A stretch of 64,000 nt of DNA from Ktedonobacter sp. SOSP1-85 (GTDB lineage: Bacteria; Chloroflexota; Ktedonobacteria; Ktedonobacterales; Ktedonobacteraceae): NCBI RefSeq assembly GCF_016587415.1, contig NZ_BNJI01000001.1, positions 3,759,501 through 3,823,500 on the forward strand, written 5' to 3'. A program made the translations under genes and the position numbers. Under the pieces are notes generated by a model. The model did no database searches and was not told the origin of the DNA. It saw nothing but the letters and a program-made list of their open reading frames with translations. How positions within the stretch are numbered: position 1 is the stretch's first letter; the number at the start of each line of letters is the position of its first letter. Positions 57,640-64,000 of this stretch are shown one piece after another.

Positions 57640-57783
57640 TCATGATCTAACGTAAGTACGAGGGCGTTTGAAATACAAAATAACATCTTCCGTATAGGGC
57701 GGACGAACTTTCATGGTGCTAACAAGCTCCCATCCTTGTTCACCCAACTCGTTACAAAAATCAACTGCAAAAATATAAGTCCG
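57640..57783 (-). pseudogene. 3' remnant of a small DUF4177-like gene
   Basis: A 47-codon open stretch (57783 to stop at 57640) reads FCNELGEQGWELVSTMKVR, then YFKRPRTYVRS. The N-E-L-G-x-x-G-W-E-L-V and YFKRP pattern is that of the C-terminal half of DUF4177-type small proteins. Upstream in the same frame is a stop (complement of 57784-57786) and no start codon, so the gene lacks its 5' half. Confidence 0.5.
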
Positions 57784-57817
57784 CTACCCGTCGGACGATC
57801 GCAGATGCTGACTTCGT

Positions 57818-58741
57818 TCACGTGTCACTCTGGTGAGCCCAGCATTTGGCGTCTCCAAAATCAGCCCAGGCTGATTTTGCTCCTTGATTGTTGAATACTG
57901 CTACACCAAGATATCCTGAAGACGTGGCATTATCATCATCCACACTCGTCAATTCTACGCCATTGGCATAGAGCCCGATGCTCCTCTGTGCGTCGAGAAT
58001 GACAACACCGATGCGCAGGGGGAATGAGATCGGAGCGGTCAGTTTCCCAGACTTGATCACCTGGTATGGTTGTCTATTATTCAAGGTATCGTAAGCCGAT
58101 AGAGCATAGGTGCCATTGCTAGAAATGACGAAGAAATAGTAATAATGCTCCTCAGGGTTGCCGCCAAAGATCAGACCGGCAGCCGAGGCATCCATTTGTT
58201 TGATAGAGACCTCATAGGTATACTTACCATGACTGTCAAAAAATGGAGTATAGGTGCTCAAGCATGGATAAAACTCTTGAGCTTTTGTCGCACTGACATG
58301 CAGCGCGCCTCCTTGATTCGTGCAGTCCGGGCTTGTCTTCCATTTGCCAGAGAGAGTGCTCAAATTGTCCTCAAAAAGGATGTTCGTGCCGAAAGGATAG
58401 TGACTGGCATAGTATGTAGCTGTGGCCTGCACTCTCGGTTCGGCCAAAAAACCAGTCACTCTCAAGCCGCCATCGAAGAGGGTAAAGTCGCTGTTCGCGC
58501 AGGCCCAGCCTGAGACAGAGCAGATCACCAGCAGAATGGGTAGCACGATCAGGATAGTCTTCCCTCTCTTCTTCTTTGGTGGTGGCGCAGGAAAATACGG
58601 TTGCGCCGGTCCTCCAGGGTACGGGTAATACGGATTGATAGGTCCTGGAGGGTACTGCTGTCCCTGCATAGGGCCATAGGCAGGCCCAGGTGGTGAAGAA
58701 GGTGGTTGATTATTGCCCTGCGGTCCATACAGGTTGTACAT
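57818..58741 (-). CDS. Pro/Tyr-rich membrane protein with LamG-like extracellular domain
   Basis: 307 aa from ATG 58741, with GAGGAG 6 nt upstream. N-terminal ~60 residues are low complexity (P, Y, G, Q; NPYYPYPGGPAQPYFPAP), then a KKKR stop-transfer and one helix (TILIVLPILLVICSVSGWAC). The outer ~190 residues resemble concanavalin/LamG-like or DUF1080-type jelly rolls (ILFEDNLSTLSGKWKTS ... AAGLIFGGNPEEHYYYFFVIS ... RIGVVILDAQRSIGLYANG). Probably a surface binding protein; ligand unknown. It lies inside the direct-repeat segment next to tRNA-Pro. Confidence 0.7.
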   Translation of the reverse strand: MYNLYGPQGNNQPPSSPPGPAYGPMQGQQYPPGPINPYYPYPGGPAQPYFPAPPPKKKRGKTILIVLPILLVICSVSGWACANSDFTLFDGGLRVTGFLAEPRVQATATYYASHYPFGTNILFEDNLSTLSGKWKTSPDCTNQGGALHVSATKAQEFYPCLSTYTPFFDSHGKYTYEVSIKQMDASAAGLIFGGNPEEHYYYFFVISSNGTYALSAYDTLNNRQPYQVIKSGKLTAPISFPLRIGVVILDAQRSIGLYANGVELTSVDDDNATSSGYLGVAVFNNQGAKSAWADFGDAKCWAHQSDT

Positions 58742-59004
58742 TCGCAACTCCTCTATATACATAGCGTTTGAGCGATGTTTGCGCGCTAGATATATTTGCG
58801 TTGCTCTTGAGTATAAACGATGGAGGGAATAAACACAAGGCTCAAGCCACCACCCCACAGGGTTTCGCAAAAGTCCACATTCCTTGCTCCAGACTGGCGA
58901 CCTGCGGTCGCTTTTGTATGAAATGATGAGGGTACCTCCTTCTTTGTCTTTCCATAAAACACCTTACGTTTGCTATCCTCATAGCCGGGTCAACTTTTCT
59001 CCTT

Positions 59005-59145
59005 GTGAACAATCTAAAAATCGTCTATGCTAATGAAGAAGAAGAGTTGATCTACGCAAAAGAAATTGAATGGCTTGTGGTAAGTAAGGATAGAGAGCGT
59101 TTTTTACAATGGTTGAGGGCACATATTCAACCACATCATGACTAA
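59005..59145 (+). CDS. Micro-protein 1 (46 aa) in the direct-repeat segment
   Basis: GTG start at 59005. Product: MNNLKIVYANEEEELIYAKE, then IEWLVVSKDRERFLQWLRAH. Acidic N-terminal half, helical C-terminal half, soluble. It is followed 13 nt later by a second small ORF with a perfect AGGAGG site whose first bases overlap the TAA. No family recognised. Size and partner resemble excisionase-like or addiction-module proteins, but that is only a guess. Confidence 0.5.
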   Translation: MNNLKIVYANEEEELIYAKEIEWLVVSKDRERFLQWLRAHIQPHHD

Positions 59146-59158
59146 GGAGGCGGGTGTC

Positions 59159-59287
59159 ATGACGGAGAAGGACGTAAAAAGCAAAAAAAACAGCAGGAAA
59201 CCGAAACCTGCAATGCCAGTCAAAAAAGCCATTGAGATTTCTATGAAGCAATTTGCTAAAGAACTTGAGTACCTCAAAGATCGTTAA
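59159..59287 (+). CDS. Micro-protein 2 (42 aa) in the direct-repeat segment
   Basis: ATG 59159 with AGGAGG 10 nt upstream. Very basic N terminus (MTEKDVKSKKNSRKPKP), then KKAIEISMKQFAKELEYLK, one amphipathic helix. Its stop is 2 nt from the right direct repeat, so it fits tightly in the segment. Function unknown; may bind nucleic acid or the partner peptide. Coupled to the 46-aa ORF. Confidence 0.55.
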   Translation: MTEKDVKSKKNSRKPKPAMPVKKAIEISMKQFAKELEYLKDR

Positions 59288-59288
59288 T

Positions 59289-59412
59289 ACTAAGGTAAAG
59301 ACGAGGAGCCAGCTAACAAGCTGGCTCCTCGTCTTTGTATTATTTGATACATCTCCTTGTCTCTTAAATCTGAAATACCTTATAAATGTAGCAACAGTGT
59401 AGCAACGCGCTA
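59289..59412 (+). repeat. Right direct repeat with terminator (partner of 57509-57630)
   Basis: Starts with ACTAAGGTAAAGACGAGG and an 18-bp perfect hairpin (59297-59314 with 59319-59336, loop AACA). At 59384-59412 it has AAATGTAGCAACAGTG and TAGCAACGCGCTA, 28 of 29 bases as in the left repeat. No tRNA sequence precedes it. It ends 22 nt before the stop of the opposing methyltransferase gene and may also serve as its terminator. Confidence 0.75.
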
Positions 59413-59433
59413 TTTTGTCTTTCTTTTCAAGAT

Positions 59434-60498
59434 TTACTGCTTCACTGCTGTAATCAGGGAGGCGCCCGGGGTGAGCAGGCGGTAGCTGCGGACCTGGTGC
59501 ATGCCAGCCTCCTCCAGCCAGGCTTTGACAGTCGCGAAGGGGTAGCAGGTGCCGCCGCAGGTGGTCATGGTCAGGGCCATAAATTGCACCATGAGCGAGG
59601 CCAGGCGGGAGCCGTGGGTCTGGTCGGTGACCTGGTCGACGAAGACGAGTATACCACCGGGACGCAGGGTCTGAACTACCTTGCGCAAAATGGCCAGGTT
59701 GAGGTCGGGCTGGAGCAGGTGCGCGATATGGAAGTAGAGCGCGACATCAAAGGGCTCGGCAAAGAGCGTCGAGAAGTCATCCTTGACGATATCCCCGCAG
59801 ACAAAGTGCATGCGCTCCTCCAGGTGCATGTGCTTGGCGGTACGCTCACCTGCCTCCAGTCCTGGCTTGATATCAAGGATGGTAGCCTGAAGGTCAGGAT
59901 ATTTGCGACAGAAGAGCGCGCTATAGGCGGCGTGGGAGCCTCCCACATCCAGGAGTCGTGTCGAGTCCTGGGGAAGCCGTATATGGCGGATGATCTCGCT
60001 GCCAAGGGCCGTGGCAAGCGAGGCTAGGCCGGCGTAGTGGCGCGCCAGCATGGCCTTCATCTCGGGTGCACTGGCGTCTTCCTCGTAGGGCATACGCATG
60101 GCTTGGCTATTGGTATGGATGACTTCGTCGATATGTTCCCAGATGTTGATGATATCGGGGCTGTGTACCACGTAGGGGGCGATACCGACGGGCGAGTCAC
60201 TGGTGAGCCAGCGCTGGCTCATTCGGCTATTAGCATAGAGACCTCGGCGCTCACGCAGGTAGCCCGCTGAGACCAGGAGGTTGAGGAGCAGCTTGATTCC
60301 CTGGGGGTGGCAGTGCAGACTCTCGGCCAACTCTTCGGCACTCTGCCGTCTCTGGCTCAGGCTATCAAAGAGACCCAGCTCGCAGGCCGTTACCAGCATC
60401 TTGGCGATTCCAGGCGCAAGCGGCGTATCAAAAAGCGGCGTGGGCAGGATATTGAAGCGCGAGAGCAGCGCTTCCAGTGGGGTCAGACGCAACGGCAT
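59434..60498 (-). CDS. O-methyltransferase family protein (dimerisation plus SAM domain)
   Basis: 354 aa from ATG 60498 (GAGGAG 10 nt upstream). N-terminal winged-helix dimerisation domain (LVTACELGLFDSLSQRRQSAEELAESLHCHPQGIKLLLNLL split over ~30-75), then a Rossmann SAM-binding domain: TRLLDVGGSHAAYSALF (~185), ATILDIKPGLEAG, MHFVCGDIVKDDF, FDVALYFHIAHLLQPD and GGILVFVDQV. Similar to hydroxyneurosporene- or acetylserotonin-type O-methyltransferases. The partner UbiA gene upstream suggests methylation of a prenylated quinone or pigment; the substrate is not known. Confidence 0.78.
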   Translation of the reverse strand: MPLRLTPLEALLSRFNILPTPLFDTPLAPGIAKMLVTACELGLFDSLSQRRQSAEELAESLHCHPQGIKLLLNLLVSAGYLRERRGLYANSRMSQRWLTSDSPVGIAPYVVHSPDIINIWEHIDEVIHTNSQAMRMPYEEDASAPEMKAMLARHYAGLASLATALGSEIIRHIRLPQDSTRLLDVGGSHAAYSALFCRKYPDLQATILDIKPGLEAGERTAKHMHLEERMHFVCGDIVKDDFSTLFAEPFDVALYFHIAHLLQPDLNLAILRKVVQTLRPGGILVFVDQVTDQTHGSRLASLMVQFMALTMTTCGGTCYPFATVKAWLEEAGMHQVRSYRLLTPGASLITAVKQ

Positions 60499-60580
60499 AA
60501 GACAATATCTCCTCACCTGATAGAAGTTTTTAAGCCAGGCATTCGGCTTGAGTCGCATGCAAGTTTTTTTGAGTTCTATT

Positions 60581-61459
60581 TTAAGCCAGCAGGGTCGCTA
60601 CGATCCACCCACCGCCGAGAAGCAGGCAGGTAAGTACGACCAGGTAGAAATAGCCCTTACGTGTTACACGTGGTTTGCCTGGTCCTGAATACAGGCTGAG
60701 TGCGAGAATGAGTAGACCTCCCACCAGCAGGATTGAGAGTAGTAAACCAGGAAGGGCGGGTACCAGGCCTGTATACCAGAGGAGGGCCATTAAACATCCT
60801 CCCAGCGCCAGTAGTAGCGGGCAGGTCCAGAACGTCCCGCGTAGTCCCAGGAAAACCGCCAGAGTACGCGCGTGACTGGCGGCATCCTCTTCCAGGTCTG
60901 GCAGCGAGTTTGCGAGGTTGAGGACGACGCCCAGCAGGGCTGCGATGGGAACTAGCCAGTAGAGTAGCGGTAGAAAGTGACCCATCGCTACAAAGGCGTA
61001 GATGGGAATGAGAGGGATGGCCAGCGCGAAGACGATGCCACTGAAAGGTGTAGACTTTAAGCCCAGGTTATAAGCCTGCCCAAACGCCAGGTAGAGAAGC
61101 GAGATCAGGAGCGCTGGCATGTTGATTGGTAGCAGGAGCAGGAGCATCAGCAGCATGAGTCCTATACCAAAGGTCAGGGCCTCCCCAGGACGTACAAGGC
61201 CCTGCACCAGGGGCTTGTTTTTCTTGCCCGCGGCATCCAGGTGGCGATCACAATAGTCATTGAGGACAGCGATTGAGCACTGCATAGCTGTATGGGCCGC
61301 GATCGCTAAGAGAATGAGCAGCCAGTTAAAGTGAGGCCACGCGGCCAGTAGAAGAAAAATGGTCACGGCAATGGCATGAAAGAGAACCGGCAGGGGATGA
61401 CAGAGCTGTACAAGGCCCCGTGCGATGGCCAGGGGGCGGCGCTTTTTTACGATCTCCAT
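60581..61459 (-). CDS. UbiA-family prenyltransferase
   Basis: 292 aa, about eight helices. First Asp-rich motif VLNDYCDRHLDAAGKKNKP (~65), second NSLPDLEEDAASHARTL (~185), both as in the UbiA superfamily (MenA, chlorophyll/haem O/GGGP-type). It transfers a prenyl chain to an aromatic or sugar-phosphate acceptor in the membrane. The short gap (82 bp) to the methyltransferase gene suggests a joint pathway, perhaps quinone modification. Different from CtaB at 8.7 kb. Start ATG 61459. Confidence 0.82.
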   Translation of the reverse strand: MEIVKKRRPLAIARGLVQLCHPLPVLFHAIAVTIFLLLAAWPHFNWLLILLAIAAHTAMQCSIAVLNDYCDRHLDAAGKKNKPLVQGLVRPGEALTFGIGLMLLMLLLLLPINMPALLISLLYLAFGQAYNLGLKSTPFSGIVFALAIPLIPIYAFVAMGHFLPLLYWLVPIAALLGVVLNLANSLPDLEEDAASHARTLAVFLGLRGTFWTCPLLLALGGCLMALLWYTGLVPALPGLLLSILLVGGLLILALSLYSGPGKPRVTRKGYFYLVVLTCLLLGGGWIVATLLA

Positions 61460-61661
61460 GAAAATATCGACATCCTTTCATGCAAGTAGGGTGCATCGCG
61501 GGCATCGAAGCGTAGACAGCACATGTTAGCTATGTGTTATTAGGAAGAACGCCAGGGAAAACCGATATTGGTTGATAGGATGGTATGTGGATAAGCAAGG
61601 TCACTTCATGGTGTGTAGAAGGCGAGATCTCTGGGAGCAGAGCGCCAGGCTCCCAGAGGCG
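61460..61661. terminator. Gap with a terminator hairpin after the anti-sigma gene
   Basis: CTCTGGGAG (61629-61637) and CTCCCAGAG (61650-61658) form a 9-bp stem just after the anti-sigma stop. The rest (61460-61628) should carry the promoter of the UbiA-methyltransferase unit; no gene is seen. Confidence 0.55.
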
Positions 61662-62246
61662 TTACCAGACGGGCAAGCGATCCTGAACAGCCTTAAACCA
61701 GATGGTGCGTACCTCATTCCCGGCGGCCATAAGTGTAATCCAGACCCCAAGAGCGGTACCGGCAATCCAAAAGATCAGCATCAATGTACTACTGTTAATG
61801 CTTAATAACTGGTTCCAGGCGTTGACGAAGGCGTAGGAAAGTGCATCATGCCCATTAGCAAGGGGAAGCATGGCGCGTAGCGTTGGTTGCCCCAGGAAAA
61901 AGCCAAGTGTGGCGACAGTAGCCAGGAACAGGACGGTGAGAAGCTCGGAGAGCGATATGCGCAAGGGGAAAAAGTTTGATTCAGAGCGCCGAAGCTCTTC
62001 CTGGCGTGCCTGTTCAACCTGTTGAACTGAACGCGCGACCCGGAACATAATATTCTGCGTCAGATTGGCGGGTTCAATGACCCGTTGCATTGAGTAGAAT
62101 GACTGCTCGACCAGCTCGAGATAGCGTAAGTGTTCGCGGCACGCGGAACAAGATGAGAGGTGTGTTTCGAGCGGGCGCAACTTTGCCAATGGCAGGCGTT
62201 TATCAACGTACAGCTGGATATAAAATGCAGCTTTGGCACAGTGCAT
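61662..62246 (-). CDS. Zinc-finger anti-sigma factor
   Basis: 194 aa from ATG 62246 (GAGAGG 6 nt upstream), 2 nt after the sigma gene. N-terminal zf-HC2 domain: MHCAKAAFYIQLYVDKRL and ETHLSSCSACREHLRYL (H-x3-C-x2-C). Residues ~100-175 form two membrane helices (LLTVLFLATVATLGFFLG; LMLIFWIAGTALGVWITLM). It should hold the ECF sigma factor inactive at the membrane until a signal arrives. Confidence 0.88.
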   Translation of the reverse strand: MHCAKAAFYIQLYVDKRLPLAKLRPLETHLSSCSACREHLRYLELVEQSFYSMQRVIEPANLTQNIMFRVARSVQQVEQARQEELRRSESNFFPLRISLSELLTVLFLATVATLGFFLGQPTLRAMLPLANGHDALSYAFVNAWNQLLSINSSTLMLIFWIAGTALGVWITLMAAGNEVRTIWFKAVQDRLPVW

Positions 62247-62248
62247 AT

Positions 62249-62902
62249 TCAACCTCTCGTTCTCCAATCTTGTTCAAAGGCCTGTATACGTTCTTTCAAC
62301 AGGTTGCGGGCGCGAAAGAGATGTGTTTTGATGGTGCCGATAGGCATGCGCAAAATGTCAGCCATCTCTTCGTAGGTCATATCCTGCAGATGACGTAGCA
62401 CAAGTACGACCCGGTACTTGGCGGGTAGGGTTGCGAGATGCTCTTGCACGAGACTCTGGCAGGCGGCAGCCTCCAGCTGGGAGCCGGTAGCATTCTCCTC
62501 GCCAGCATGGTCGAGCAGATGCTCCTCCTCCATGGCCACCTGGAGCGCCTTGTCCCGCTTGCGCAGCTCAAGCTGCTTTAAGCAACAGTTGTACGCGATA
62601 CGGTAGAGCCATGTTGAAAAACGCGCCTCGCCACGAAAGGAAGGGAGACCCTGCCAGGCGGCGAGAAAGGTTTCCTGCGTAATCTCATTTGCCTCTTCGT
62701 ATTGTTGCAGCATACGATAGACGAGATTAAAGACCCGGCGTTGGTGGCGTTGTACCAGGATGGCGAAGGCATCCTGATCTCCTGCCTGGCTGGCTGTGAC
62801 CAGGGCAGCATCATCCTGCTCGGCCTGTTCTGGATAGGAAGAGGCTAGGTTTGGCAGGGGTATCCCTATGCTTTGTGGCGATTGCAAGAAAATTTCACCC
62901 AT
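62249..62902 (-). CDS. ECF-type RNA polymerase sigma factor
   Basis: 217 aa from the ATG at 62902; the frame is open to a GTG at 62929 and no good ribosome site fixes the start. Sigma region 2: FAILVQRHQRRVFNLVYRML, ANEITQETFLAAWQGL and FSTWLYRIAYNCCL. Region 4: YRVVLVLRHLQDMTYEEMAD and GTIKTHLFRARNLLKE. A ~30-residue N-terminal lead is specific. Cotranscribed with the anti-sigma gene. Confidence 0.93.
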   Translation of the reverse strand: MGEIFLQSPQSIGIPLPNLASSYPEQAEQDDAALVTASQAGDQDAFAILVQRHQRRVFNLVYRMLQQYEEANEITQETFLAAWQGLPSFRGEARFSTWLYRIAYNCCLKQLELRKRDKALQVAMEEEHLLDHAGEENATGSQLEAAACQSLVQEHLATLPAKYRVVLVLRHLQDMTYEEMADILRMPIGTIKTHLFRARNLLKERIQAFEQDWRTRG

Positions 62903-63037
62903 AACAAAATTATTAGAGAACGAAGGCACCTAGAAAGTTTCAGCAAAATAGACGAAAATAGCAAGCGAAACATCTAGCCTTCTTACGGTATCATATCATA
63001 ACGAGCAGCTAACATAGGCTCAACTAAGGAGAAAGGC

Positions 63038-63484
63038 ATGTCGGCAAACGTGATTTTAGTACTAGGTGGCTGGTTGATAGCCCTGGCCATTTTCTTCGCC
63101 TTCATTGTGCTCATCCGCTATTTGCAGCACAAGGAGCGGATGGCCATGATCTCGCACGGCTTGACCCCTGATAATATGTCGAATAGGCGTCGTAGTCGAG
63201 GTATCTTGCGGGCGGGACTTATCACCGCTATGATTGGGGTAACCTTGACCGCGGGTCTCTATCCAATCGGCTTCTTTCTGCCGCAGTTTTATAGCGCGCC
63301 TCTGCATCTAGGGCCCTGGCTTCTCCCGGGGTTGATTCCCTTCGGTGTGGGTCTGGCACTGGTAAGTAGTTACTATCTTGAGCCCGCAAGCGTGAGTACA
63401 GGTGAGGAGCGTTCTGAGCAAGAGAAGAACAAGGTCATCCAGCTTAATGCTAAGCTTGAACGCGAGTCAGGGGAGAAACGCTAG
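63038..63484 (+). CDS. DUF6249-like small membrane protein
   Basis: 148 aa, divergent from the sigma factor gene. Helix 1 (VILVLGGWLIALAIFFAFIVLI) followed by RYLQHKERMAMISHGLTPDN, the signature seen in DUF6249-type proteins, then two more helices (GILRAGLITAMIGVTLTAGLYPIGFFL; LLPGLIPFGVGLALVSSYYLE) and a charged tail. Such genes are often beside ECF sigma/anti-sigma pairs. AAGGAGAAAGGC precedes the ATG. Confidence 0.72.
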   Translation: MSANVILVLGGWLIALAIFFAFIVLIRYLQHKERMAMISHGLTPDNMSNRRRSRGILRAGLITAMIGVTLTAGLYPIGFFLPQFYSAPLHLGPWLLPGLIPFGVGLALVSSYYLEPASVSTGEERSEQEKNKVIQLNAKLERESGEKR

Positions 63485-63566
63485 CCGTTTTCTGAACTGG
63501 GTGAAGCTCAGAAAGAAGCAATTTTTCAACAATTTTCCAAATCTATAAAAATTCGAGAAAAAACTC

Positions 63567-63595
63567 TTGACAAGAGTGCGGAGCAGTGATATTAT
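63567..63595 (+). promoter_or_regulatory. rRNA operon promoter
   Basis: TTGACA (63567-63572), 17 bp, TATTAT (63590-63595), near-consensus. It lies ~175 nt upstream of the 16S gene; the leader between has the usual antitermination and processing sequences, not resolved here. An A/T-rich upstream stretch (63520-63565) could act as an UP element. Confidence 0.85.
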
Positions 63596-63772
63596 TCCAC
63601 TTGCGCCGGACGGGACACCGAAAAGCGCACCGGATGCGAAAGCATCGAGCGTACTTTGAACAACTGAAGAGTGGTAAGGAAAACAAACAAGTACAAGTAA
63701 CCTGTCAATGAGGATAAGCAAGTCATCCAAATAAGAACAGAAAATCTCCAGTGTGAGATTTTTATAAAAATT

Positions 63773-64000
<228 letters not shown>

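Overview
The window looks like a chromosomal segment of a Ktedonobacteria-like Chloroflexota bacterium. This is inferred from several things seen together: the start of a 16S rRNA gene at the right edge, a dcw-type cell-division cluster, a caa3-type oxidase, a complete System I cytochrome c maturation operon with a cysteine-type CcmE, and many membrane-anchored zinc-ribbon proteins. No phage, insertion sequence or CRISPR array is visible.

Layout. 1-5.6 kb: cell wall and division genes (murC end, murB, ftsQ, ftsA, ftsZ). 5.7-9.6 kb, minus strand: a BON-domain membrane protein, a GAF/HTH regulator, a SCO1 copper chaperone and haem O synthase. 9.9-12.3 kb: a TetR regulator divergent from two short-chain dehydrogenases, with a palindromic operator inside the promoter. 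12.4-16.4 kb: AT-richer accessory stretch with three unknown minus-strand genes and at least four small orphan plus-strand ORFs. 16.4-20.4 kb: ctaC-ctaD-small subunit-ctaE. 20.4-24.6 kb: hairpin array, a zinc-ribbon protein, a one-polypeptide histidine kinase/pseudo-receiver/winged-helix protein and a membrane-tethered receiver. 24.9-34.0 kb: resA-like thioredoxin, CopD-like protein, then ccmE-F-H-I-like-(CnaB protein)-A-B-C-D and a DUF3054 protein. Together with SCO1, CtaB and CtaCDE this gives most of the parts for building a haem-copper oxidase.

34.1-43.0 kb: DUF4097 protein, ThiO-like oxidase, gamma carbonic anhydrase, a serine hydrolase plus NlpC/P60 pair, proline dehydrogenase, an SDR, a zinc-ribbon membrane protein and an unusual 2Fe-2S ferredoxin. 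43.2-49.3 kb: two large zinc-ribbon/TM/BACON-repeat proteins. 49.7-53.8 kb: pheS-pheT behind a Phe T-box riboswitch. 53.9-57.2 kb: a frameshifted, degenerate ABC-ATPase/LytTR regulator divergent from an ABC exporter. 57.4-59.4 kb: tRNA-Pro(GGG) and a short segment bounded by direct repeats that carries two micro-ORFs. 59.4-64 kb: methyltransferase, UbiA prenyltransferase, anti-sigma/ECF sigma pair, a small membrane protein and the rRNA operon promoter with the 16S start.

The most striking non-coding feature is a set of about sixteen long, perfect inverted repeats (20-44 bp arms). Each has its own sequence, and nearly all sit just after a stop codon. A second, modular repeat family (six copies) lies between co-directional genes, usually in the same orientation just upstream of the downstream start codon. 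Coordinates are for the most likely starts, often shorter than the longest possible reading frame.
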